Source: Bacteroidales bacterium (GTDB taxonomy: Bacteria; Bacteroidota; Bacteroidia; Bacteroidales; ML635J-15). Taken from it: a DNA stretch of 5,761 bases. Position numbers and translations under genes: made by a program. Positions 1-5,761 of the stretch are shown in pieces (positions within the stretch are counted from its first letter, which is position 1; each line of letters opens with the position of its first letter). The notes under the pieces were generated by a model that was given only the letters and a program-made list of their open reading frames with translations, was not told where the DNA came from and ran no database searches. The DNA lies in NCBI GenBank assembly GCA_028696755.1, contig JAQVGK010000247.1, forward strand, positions 1-5,761, written 5' to 3'.

Positions 1-1249
1 TTTTCTCCAGCTCCTGCGGACGCAATTTACAAGCACATCCAAGTCCTTGAGTGTATCTGGTAAGTTTGATATCATTATTTGATAAACTCAGACTAGCTGA
101 TTCGACAACAGTTTCTGGGCGGAGTCTGCTTACAATGCCTTTAATAATTTCTGCAGCAGTATCAATTTCTTCTTCAGTAGTGTGTCTGCCAACCGAAAAC
201 CTTATTGTACCCATTGCAAAATCCTGATCCACTCCAATAGCTGTAAGAACCGGCGAAACGTCAACCGAGTCAGTATGACAAGCAGCTCCTGCAGAGGCCG
301 CAATACCATTTAATTCCATCTCGGCAAGTAAAATATTGGCTTCAACATTTCTAAAACTTAGATTTAGAGTATTAGGCAAACGATTTTGTGGATGTCCGTT
401 TAGCTTTATTTCGGGAATGGCATCGGTTAATAAATTATGTAAGCGATCTCTCATTCGCATCATGTGAGCAGAAATTTTCGGCAAATCGCGCTTTGAAACC
501 TCACAAGCTTTTCCTAAGCCAACAATTTCGAGTACATTTTCTGTTCCGGCACGCTTATTTTGCTCATGATCGGCACCATGAATGAGTTTTTCGAGAACAA
601 TTCCTTCTCGAATATATAAAACTCCGATTCCTTTAGGCGCGTAAAGCTTATGTGCAGCAACAGAAAGCAAATCTACACCCAGTTTCTGAACATCGGTTTC
701 AGTTTTTCCAAGCGACTGTGCAGCATCTGTATGAAAAACTATCCCATATTTTTTTGCAATCTTCGAAATCTCTAAAATTGGTTGAATTGTCCCAATCTCG
801 TTATTCGCATGCATCACTGTAATAAGTATTGTCTCTGGACAAATTGCTGCCTCCAATAAATCAAGTTTAATTACTCCAAACTCATCTACGGGAATGTAAG
901 AAATTCTGAATCCTTTTTTTTCTAGATATTTACAAACCTCAGTTACAGCAGGATGTTCGATATTTGAAGTGATAATATGCTTTCCTCGATGTTCATTTGC
1001 ATAAGCATATCCTTTTATTGCGTAATTGTTAGATTCGCTTCCTCCACTTGTAAAAATAATTTCGGAGGCCTTACAATTAAGCAATGCAGCAACCTGAGCT
1101 CTAGCATTTTCTACAGCAGTTTTAGTTTTTGCCCCGTAGTAATGTGAACTAGAAGGATTTCCGAAATAATCAGTAAGATAAGGCTGCATAGCGTCAGCAA
1201 CTTCCTTATCGATTGGCGTGGTTGCGTTATAATCAAGGTAAATTCTCAT
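1..1249 (-). CDS. Cysteine desulfurase/selenocysteine lyase fused to selenophosphate synthetase (NifS/SCLY-SelD fusion), 3' end outside window
   Basis: The ATG is at 1249-1247, and 416 codons are open to the window edge with no stop. Residues 1-377 are a full fold-type I PLP enzyme of the NifS/IscS/SCLY family. It starts MRIYLDYNATTP and has the phosphate-binding SGGSESN (68-74), His99 in IEHPAV, HANNEIGT (147-154), Asp175 and Gln178 in HTDAAQS, the PLP Lys201 in AAHKLY, the catalytic Cys324 in SAGAACHTD, and RFSVGRHTT (350-358). After a linker at about 378-393 comes DIKLTRYTQGLGCACK, which matches the start of SelD. Cys405 and Lys408 correspond to E. coli SelD Cys17 and Lys20. No ATG, GTG or TTG codon lies in frame between Met346 and the edge, so SelD cannot start separately here. 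By family knowledge the first domain releases Se (or S) from selenocysteine (or cysteine) and SelD makes selenophosphate from selenide and ATP. Direct hand-over of Se between the domains is inference. About 320 more residues would complete SelD. A cytosolic location is expected, as no signal peptide is seen. Confidence 0.93.
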   Translation of the reverse strand, partial: MRIYLDYNATTPIDKEVADAMQPYLTDYFGNPSSSHYYGAKTKTAVENARAQVAALLNCKASEIIFTSGGSESNNYAIKGYAYANEHRGKHIITSNIEHPAVTEVCKYLEKKGFRISYIPVDEFGVIKLDLLEAAICPETILITVMHANNEIGTIQPILEISKIAKKYGIVFHTDAAQSLGKTETDVQKLGVDLLSVAAHKLYAPKGIGVLYIREGIVLEKLIHGADHEQNKRAGTENVLEIVGLGKACEVSKRDLPKISAHMMRMRDRLHNLLTDAIPEIKLNGHPQNRLPNTLNLSFRNVEANILLAEMELNGIAASAGAACHTDSVDVSPVLTAIGVDQDFAMGTIRFSVGRHTTEEEIDTAAEIIKGIVSRLRPETVVESASLSLSNNDIKLTRYTQGLGCACKLRPQELEK

Positions 1250-1265
1250 TGTGTAGGATTTGTTA

Positions 1266-1300
1266 CAAAGTTAGAAAGAAAAATAAGATACTTATTACAA
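1266..1300 (-). promoter_or_regulatory. Possible Bacteroidota-type promoter for the desulfurase-SelD fusion gene
   Basis: On the minus strand TAACTTTG (1273-1266) fits the Bacteroidota -7 consensus TAnnTTTG. The nearest upstream TTG (1300-1298) is 24 bases away, slightly beyond the usual 17-23 spacing, so the -33 half is weak. Transcription would begin near 1260 and leave a leader of about 10 bases. No Shine-Dalgarno sequence precedes the ATG (AATCCTACACA), which is normal for this phylum. If real, the selenium gene is expressed independently of the lipoprotein genes upstream. Confidence 0.35.
1275..1296 (-). terminator. Weak terminator-like hairpin after the 314-residue lipoprotein gene
   Basis: Read on the minus strand, AATAAG-TAT-CTTATT forms a 6-bp stem with a 3-base loop (1296-1282), followed by TTTCTTT. 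It begins inside the stop codon of the upstream lipoprotein gene and ends just before the -7-like element of the next gene, so it sits at a plausible transcript boundary. The stem has only one G-C pair, so it would be weak and could be a chance feature of AT-rich DNA. Confidence 0.25.
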
Positions 1301-2239
1301 TTCATCCTTTTCGATTTTCCCATTATTGGTAACATGGTAAAACTCAGGCTCTTCAACATAAGGATCGCCGCCACCATCTTCAAAATACTTTGTATTTAGA
1401 CTTATTACTAGATCTTCAAAAATTTCTCCTTCAACCAAATAATTGTCGGCAGCTGAGAATTCTCTAGCAAATGTAATTGACGAAATTGTATTTCCATTTT
1501 TATCTATCGACACTAACTTAAATGTCATAGGAGCTCCCTCGGCATCAAACTTTCTGATAAATGGCATTTCGGAAATGATATACAAATCGAACCCAGGCTC
1601 ATCCTCAACCAATTTACCAAGAAAACCAAGTTCTGTTTCGTGTCGGTATTTATTCATTTCAGGACTTTCCATACTGTATTCTTTTTCGATATCTTTATAT
1701 TTTCCTTCTGTTTTAATAAAAAGTCGGTAATGACTATCAGGTATCGAAATCACATTGTCGGACATTATGTCAAGAGTTTCAAAATCAATTTTAAACGGTA
1801 ATTGCAGTTCAATAATCTCGTATGCGAACTCTTCGTAAAGCATTTGCTTTATTTTCGCAGAAAATTCTTTATTGTTCGCAACTTTTTCAAAAGAAACTAG
1901 CGTATCGGCCATATAAGTAGTTAACTCCTCTTGCGAAATTGAATTGCCAGCACATACAATACTAAAAGTATTCCCAAAACTCTCAGGATTGCGTAATTCC
2001 TCAAGATGTTTCTCTCCATTATCATTAACAACCAGAACTTGAGCCTGACCATCAAGATTCGCGTAAAAAACAAAAATTGGATCTCCGCTTACAATATAAT
2101 CGGTTAAAACAGCGGTATATTCTTCTCTTTGCTCTTTATCAGACTGATCTTCGTTTGTTTTACTCTTCGTGTTACCACAAGCCTCAAATAAAACAACAGC
2201 CATAGCAATTGTGATTATTGTAATTATTTCAGATCTCAT
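1295..2239 (-). CDS. Lipoprotein of unknown function, 314 residues
   Basis: This is a complete ORF with ATG at 2239-2237 and TAA at 1297-1295. Residues 5-18 are a hydrophobic export segment (IITIITIAMAVVLF) ending in the lipobox LFEAC, with Cys21 as the likely lipidated residue. About 20 hydrophilic, charge-rich residues follow (GNTKSKTNEDQSDKEQREE), which looks like a tether from the membrane to the folded part. The rest alternates acidic, aromatic and aliphatic residues and seems mostly soluble. The C-terminal part has a Gly/Asp turn (EDGGGDPY) and ends in the charged tail GKIEKDEL. I recognise no family and see no catalytic motif. The gene starts 42 bp after the stop of the 151-residue lipoprotein gene, with no promoter-like element between them, so the two are probably cotranscribed. 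The envelope location is well supported and the function is unknown. Confidence 0.82.
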   Translation of the reverse strand: MRSEIITIITIAMAVVLFEACGNTKSKTNEDQSDKEQREEYTAVLTDYIVSGDPIFVFYANLDGQAQVLVVNDNGEKHLEELRNPESFGNTFSIVCAGNSISQEELTTYMADTLVSFEKVANNKEFSAKIKQMLYEEFAYEIIELQLPFKIDFETLDIMSDNVISIPDSHYRLFIKTEGKYKDIEKEYSMESPEMNKYRHETELGFLGKLVEDEPGFDLYIISEMPFIRKFDAEGAPMTFKLVSIDKNGNTISSITFAREFSAADNYLVEGEIFEDLVISLNTKYFEDGGGDPYVEEPEFYHVTNNGKIEKDEL

Positions 2240-2281
2240 AATTGTATTTATTAAGTGTTTATTACTCTTATTTATTAAACA

Positions 2282-2737
2282 TTATTTTCTTAAAACAAAA
2301 TCAGCTTTCTTAAAATTCAGATCATCACTTGTTGGATAACAAAGTGTTACTTTAAATGTATATTTTGCATCAACCGGAACATCGAAACTACCCATTTTAC
2401 CATTAAAACGATTCTTTGTTTTACTACCATTTGAGGTTTTTACTTTATTCATAGTTGGGTTAACATCAAAAATATCGAATTCAAATTCTTTAAAATCATT
2501 TTCAGCCCACATAATCTCAACCCGATAGTAAATAACCGGTTCGGGTCCATACTCCATCTCGGTTTCTGTCCAAAATGATATTTTATCAGCTTTTTTTAAT
2601 TCAATACTATATTCTATTGTTTCTGTACCTGTTTTGTTATTGCATTCAAAACATAAACGGCCAATTTCGTCACCGGTAAAAAGATTACAGGAGAATAATA
2701 TCATTATCACAGGAAGTAAAAAACTTAGTTTTTTCAT
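2282..2737 (-). CDS. Small lipoprotein of unknown function, 151 residues
   Basis: The start chosen is the ATG at 2737-2735, which gives a typical lipoprotein signal: MKKLSFLLPVIMILFSC, with Lys2-Lys3, a hydrophobic core and lipobox LFSC, Cys17 being lipidated. An in-frame ATG at 2854-2852 would add 39 polar residues in front of this signal and bury it, so it was rejected. The chosen start also lies just downstream of a good promoter. The mature protein is short and beta-rich in appearance, with alternating patterns such as IYYRVEIMW and KYTFKVTLCY that suggest a single beta-sandwich domain. It contains one C-F-E-C pair (29-32) and a further Cys in the strand TLCYP. I recognise no family. It heads a probable two-gene unit with the 314-residue lipoprotein, so a shared envelope role is possible but is inference. 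Confidence 0.8.
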   Translation of the reverse strand: MKKLSFLLPVIMILFSCNLFTGDEIGRLCFECNNKTGTETIEYSIELKKADKISFWTETEMEYGPEPVIYYRVEIMWAENDFKEFEFDIFDVNPTMNKVKTSNGSKTKNRFNGKMGSFDVPVDAKYTFKVTLCYPTSDDLNFKKADFVLRK

Positions 2738-2754
2738 ATTTTTGGTTTTGATAG

Positions 2755-2783
2755 CAAATGTAGGAAAATTTTCGATAATCAAA
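2755..2783 (-). promoter_or_regulatory. Bacteroidota-type promoter for the lipoprotein pair
   Basis: On the minus strand the -33 element TTTG (2783-2780) is followed after 17 bases by the -7 element TACATTTG (2762-2755), which matches TTG-N17-23-TAnnTTTG. Transcription would start near 2750, about 12 bases before the ATG at 2737. The leader (CTATCAAAACCAAAAAT) is A-rich with no Shine-Dalgarno sequence. The position supports the start at 2737 rather than the longer ORF from 2854, whose start would lie upstream of this promoter. Confidence 0.55.
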
Positions 2784-2796
2784 GAGTTATTTTCGA
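2768..2796. repeat. Pair of 8-bp direct repeats around the -33 element
   Basis: ATTTTCGA occurs at 2768-2775 and again at 2789-2796, a period of 21 bp or two helical turns. The copies flank the -33 TTTG of the lipoprotein promoter. This geometry would suit a regulator contacting one DNA face, but short A/T-rich repeats arise easily by chance. Confidence 0.3.
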
Positions 2797-2853
2797 GAGA
2801 ATGGGAATTTGGGTTTTGGTCATTCGACATGCGCTCAGGAACCAAACACTTCA

Positions 2854-4215
2854 TTACCCAATCCTCCCAGCTTCAAGCTTAAGTTTCTTTACCAGATTTC
2901 TCACCATAAAAAAAGTAACTACTGCAGCAAGAATATCGGCAACTGGAAAAGATATCCAAATACCCATTTCGCCCCATATTAATGGAAAAATTAAAGCAAA
3001 CGGTATTAAGAATAAAACTTGTCGAGCCAAGGCAAGAAACAGTGATGCTTTAGCTCTTCCGAGTGCTTGATATAACCCGGAGCCCACAATTTGAAAACCA
3101 ATAATGGGAAATGCAATAATAAACACTCTTAACGCTTTGCCACCAATCTCAATAAGTTGTTTATCCTTTGTAAAAATGCTAATCATTTCGTGCGAAAAGA
3201 AGAAGAATCCAATCATTGCAACAATGCAGAATGAAGTTGACCAAATTATAGCTGTTTTCATGGAATTAATGACCCTATCTATTTTCTTTGCCCCATAATT
3301 AAACCCAGCAATTGGCATAAAGCCCTGATTCAATCCAAACAACGGCATAAAAATAAACATAGAAAGTCTAAATATTACACCAAATGCAGCGATTGAAGCA
3401 GCTCCTCCATAATGTAAAAGTGCATTATTTAAAATAATATTCATTACCGAAGAAGCTATTTGTCGCCCAAATGAAGATGCTCCAAGAGCGAAAGTTTCGC
3501 GGGTGATGGCTTTATCAGGTAGTCGAAGCAACTCTCTAAGATTTATCTTCAAAACCGATTTTGGATTCATTGTATAATACCAAATAGCGAGGAGTGTTCC
3601 AATAAACTGACTTATTGTAGTTGCAAGTGCAGCTCCCATAACCCCCCAACCAAATCCGAAAATAAAAATTGGGTCAATAATCAGGTTCAAAGCAGCTCCA
3701 AGAGCTTGAGTAAACATTGGAAAACGAGCATTTCCCTCGGCTCTAATCTGATTAACAAGAACATATAAAATATTAAGAAAAAATGAACCAGGTAAAGCCC
3801 AAACTGCATAATTGTAAGCATAAGGCAATATTTCGCCACGTGCACCAAACAGCTCAAGGAAAAAAGTAAGATTACTATAAGCTACGCCAAAGATAAATAC
3901 ATTGATAACAAGTATTATTGTAACAAGATTATGCAGTGTTAATGATGCTTTTGTCTTGTCACCAGCCCCCAATGCTCTTGAGATTATCGAAGCTCCTCCT
4001 AATCCGATAGCATGACCAAAAGTAGAAATTGACATCAGCAATGGTAAAGCAACAGAAACCCCTGCAATGCCTAATGTACCAACTGCTTGTCCAATAAATA
4101 TTGTATCAGCAGCATTATAGATTGTTACTGCCAACATTCCAAGTATTGATGGCAGCGACAAATTGAACAACAGTTTATTTATCTTCTCCTCTCCCAGCCT
4201 TTGTGACCTGTCCAT
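2854..4215 (-). CDS. MATE-family multidrug/toxin efflux transporter
   Basis: This is a complete 453-residue inner-membrane protein, the usual MATE length. It shows the two-fold repeat of about six helices each. Repeat 1 starts at LSLPSILGMLAVTIYNAADTIFIGQ (given as LSLPSIL at 19-25 and AADTIFIGQ at 35-43). It continues with GLGGASIISRALGAGD (71-86), the intracellular RAEGNARFPM (158-167) and DPIFIFGFGWGVMGAALATT (181-200). Repeat 2 starts near 236 and includes FGRQIASSVMNIILNNAL and GLNQGFMPIAGFNYGA (294-309), ending with RQVLFLIP (398-405) and a basic tail. Asp37 in helix 1 fits the N-lobe acidic residue of cation-coupled MATE pumps. Family members export cationic drugs or metabolites by H+ or Na+ antiport; the substrate cannot be read here. 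The start lies 5 bp after the serine hydrolase stop, so it is almost certainly expressed with that gene. Confidence 0.95.
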   Translation of the reverse strand: MDRSQRLGEEKINKLLFNLSLPSILGMLAVTIYNAADTIFIGQAVGTLGIAGVSVALPLLMSISTFGHAIGLGGASIISRALGAGDKTKASLTLHNLVTIILVINVFIFGVAYSNLTFFLELFGARGEILPYAYNYAVWALPGSFFLNILYVLVNQIRAEGNARFPMFTQALGAALNLIIDPIFIFGFGWGVMGAALATTISQFIGTLLAIWYYTMNPKSVLKINLRELLRLPDKAITRETFALGASSFGRQIASSVMNIILNNALLHYGGAASIAAFGVIFRLSMFIFMPLFGLNQGFMPIAGFNYGAKKIDRVINSMKTAIIWSTSFCIVAMIGFFFFSHEMISIFTKDKQLIEIGGKALRVFIIAFPIIGFQIVGSGLYQALGRAKASLFLALARQVLFLIPFALIFPLIWGEMGIWISFPVADILAAVVTFFMVRNLVKKLKLEAGRIG

Positions 4216-4220
4216 CAGAG

Positions 4221-5753
4221 TTAATTATGTTTATAAAGTTTTAATTCGGTAAAGTCAAAATCAGGATTTGGGATATCAATTTTCATCTCATTGATTTTTC
4301 CATACTTGTCCGAAACAAATGTTACAGTTCCGGAAGGTAAGGATGGAGCGGCAGGAAATTCTACAGCAAATGTATCGTAATGCCAATGTGTTAATTCGCC
4401 CTGATAAATATCGGTATGTGTCATTTTAAGATAAAGCTTTCCTTTACGATTTTCGATTATTACATCACCATATACATCACTGCTATATGTTCCACAATAT
4501 GATTCTGTATCAAAAGATGGTTTTGTATCAGCAACTCGTGAGTTTTCCCAAGCAAGTTTTTCTTCAGCATCGTAATCATCAACCCATGCTTTTACTTTAA
4601 GATAATAATCACTCCATGTCTGATCCATTTTTCCTTCTATCAGATAGTCCAGCATTTGATTCATAACTGCATTATACATCATCGAAAGAGAATTTGTGAG
4701 AACAACAAAACCACAGTTGAGTTCCGGAATCATTACTGTTTGCGAAATCATTCCATCATAACCACCATTATGAGTAACAATAAGAAAACCTTTGTAATCG
4801 AAAAGAGACCAGCCTAACCCGTATGCCTTTAAATGTGTTGATGGATTTATGCGCTTGGTAAACGGACTAACATCCATTACGGTTTGTGCCGACCACATTT
4901 CGTCTGTTTGTTCAGAATTCCAGATTTTCTTGCCATTATAAGTTCCTTTTCCAAGCTGTAAAATCAACCACTGCGAAACATCATGCACATTTGAGTTAAT
5001 ACTTCCTGCCGGACCAATATTATCCCAGTTTATGTAGGGAATTACAACTGCTTTACCGTCCACAAAAGTATGGCACGAAGCGACATTTTCTAGTTTTGCA
5101 TTTTCGGTGATGCTGGTATTGGTTCTGCTCATTCCCAGAGGTTCGAAAATTCTGTATTTTAGAAAATCGTCCCAAGTTGTGTCTGTAACATACTCAACAA
5201 TCTGACCTGCAGTAAGAAACATAATATTGGAGTATCCAAAATGCTCACGAAACCCATATGTAGGCTCAAGATACTGTGCACGACGAATAATTTCTTCGCG
5301 TGAATGATCGGTTCCGTACCAAATTAAATCGCCACTGAAAGTCTCAAGCCCACTTCGATGACAAAGCAAATCTCTGATTGTCATATTTTCCGACACATAT
5401 GGATCGTAAAGTGCAAACCAAGGAATGTATTTACGAACTTTATCGTCCCAACTTACGCGACCTTCGCTAACAAGAATGGCAAGTGCAGCAGAAGTAAATG
5501 CTTTGGTATTTGATGCAATGGCAAAATTTGTATTTGCATTTGTTTTTTGCTTTTTACCAGTTTCTAATACTCCAAAACCATTTTCATACTCAATCTGTCC
5601 GTCTTTTACAACAGCCACTGCCATAGCCGGACAACCCCAATTCTCGATGGTTTTCTGTAATTCGGTATCGAGCAATTCTTTATTAACGGCTTTGATTTGC
5701 GCAAATGAACTTACGCTTAAGAATAGGAATAAAAATAGTAGAATGTTTTTCAT
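4221..5753 (-). CDS. Secreted serine hydrolase, class C beta-lactamase/esterase superfamily
   Basis: This 510-residue protein has an N-terminal signal peptide (MKNILLFLFLFLSVSSFA, probable cleavage before Gln19) and so is exported to the periplasm or beyond. The PF00144-type domain spans about 27-365. It has the nucleophile motif S81-N-T-K84 (SxxK), Y174-S-N176 (YxN) and H328-N-G330, which replaces the KTG of true AmpC enzymes. RDLLCHRSGLE (127-137) and GPAGSINSNVHDVSQWL (248-263 region) are typical of this group. Residues about 418-508 form a beta-rich C-terminal domain (CGTYSSDVYGDVIIENRKG), resembling the DUF3471-type domain often found behind these hydrolases. HNG in place of KTG favours an esterase or D-amino-acid peptidase-like activity over beta-lactam hydrolysis, but the substrate is unknown. 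It is the first gene of a unit with the MATE gene. Only 8 bases upstream are visible, so its promoter is not assessable. Confidence 0.94.
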   Translation of the reverse strand: MKNILLFLFLFLSVSSFAQIKAVNKELLDTELQKTIENWGCPAMAVAVVKDGQIEYENGFGVLETGKKQKTNANTNFAIASNTKAFTSAALAILVSEGRVSWDDKVRKYIPWFALYDPYVSENMTIRDLLCHRSGLETFSGDLIWYGTDHSREEIIRRAQYLEPTYGFREHFGYSNIMFLTAGQIVEYVTDTTWDDFLKYRIFEPLGMSRTNTSITENAKLENVASCHTFVDGKAVVIPYINWDNIGPAGSINSNVHDVSQWLILQLGKGTYNGKKIWNSEQTDEMWSAQTVMDVSPFTKRINPSTHLKAYGLGWSLFDYKGFLIVTHNGGYDGMISQTVMIPELNCGFVVLTNSLSMMYNAVMNQMLDYLIEGKMDQTWSDYYLKVKAWVDDYDAEEKLAWENSRVADTKPSFDTESYCGTYSSDVYGDVIIENRKGKLYLKMTHTDIYQGELTHWHYDTFAVEFPAAPSLPSGTVTFVSDKYGKINEMKIDIPNPDFDFTELKLYKHN

Positions 5754-5761
5754 GTTGCTAT

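Larger units (their letters stand above)
2738..2853. other. Intergenic region between MATE gene and lipoprotein pair
   Basis: This 116-bp gap is the largest in the window. It holds the lipoprotein promoter, the 21-bp-spaced direct repeats and the short palindrome GAAAATTTTC (2764-2773). Downstream of the MATE stop on the minus strand, TTTGGT and ACCAAA can pair as a 6-bp stem around a loop of about 20 bases, but no T-run follows, so I do not call a terminator. Confidence 0.5.

Noticed and set aside
388..585. 65-codon plus-strand ORF
   Set aside because: It lies wholly antisense within the conserved lyase domain, has no recognisable motif and no start context, and is a shadow of the real gene.
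1443..1730. 95-codon plus-strand ORF
   Set aside because: It is antisense to the 314-residue lipoprotein gene, whose signal peptide and lipobox support the minus strand. It has no promoter or family features of its own.
2811..2845. Hairpin TTTGGT/ACCAAA as a terminator for the MATE operon
   Set aside because: It has only 6 bp of stem, a loop of about 20 bases and no following T-run.
2738..2854. N-terminal extension of the 151-residue lipoprotein to an ATG at 2854
   Set aside because: The extra 39 residues are polar, would place the lipoprotein signal internally, and span a good TAnnTTTG promoter. The start at 2737 gives a textbook signal peptide and lipobox.
2634..3070. Two overlapping plus-strand ORFs (2634-2882 and 2801-3070)
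   Set aside because: They run antisense across the lipoprotein signal region, the promoter and the MATE C-terminus. Their composition is that of complement shadows.
3104..3298. 64-codon plus-strand ORF
   Set aside because: It is antisense inside the MATE gene, and the minus-strand frame encodes conserved transporter sequence.
4221..5753. True class C (AmpC) beta-lactamase
   Set aside because: SxxK and YSN are present, but the third motif is HNG instead of KTG, and the protein carries a C-terminal beta-rich domain typical of esterase-like relatives.

Overview
The window is an AT-rich stretch in which every supported gene lies on the minus strand. Several signs point to a Bacteroidota bacterium. 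There are two TAnnTTTG-type -7 promoter elements, leaders are A-rich rather than Shine-Dalgarno-like, and two short lipoproteins carry Bacteroidota-style lipoboxes (LFSC, LFEAC). The protein families also fit. I cannot place it more finely from sequence alone.

Layout in transcription order (high to low coordinate): (1) 5753-4221, a secreted serine hydrolase of the class C beta-lactamase/esterase superfamily; (2) 4215-2854, a complete MATE-family transporter that follows after 5 bp and is very probably in the same operon; (3) a 116-bp gap holding the clearest promoter in the window (TTTG-N17-TACATTTG, 2783-2755); (4) 2737-2282, a 151-residue lipoprotein of unknown function; (5) 2239-1295, a 314-residue lipoprotein of unknown function, 42 bp further on and probably cotranscribed; (6) a 45-bp gap with a weak terminator-like hairpin and a second -7-like element; (7) 1249 to beyond base 1, a long open frame cut by the window edge.

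The last gene is the most notable. Residues 1 to about 377 form a complete PLP-dependent cysteine desulfurase/selenocysteine lyase domain. The frame then runs, with no stop and no possible internal start codon, through a short linker into the N-terminus of selenophosphate synthetase (SelD), including its catalytic Cys and Lys. The gene therefore appears to encode a NifS/SCLY-SelD fusion that joins selenium release from selenocysteine (or sulfur from cysteine) to selenophosphate synthesis in one polypeptide. The Cys loop (GAACHTD) resembles selenocysteine lyases more than the classic NifS/IscS loop.

The serine hydrolase-MATE pair and the lipoprotein pair have no evident functional link to the selenium gene. 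They look like separate transcription units that share an orientation. No RNA genes, CRISPR arrays, insertion sequences or long repeats were seen. No intergenic gap exceeds 116 bp.
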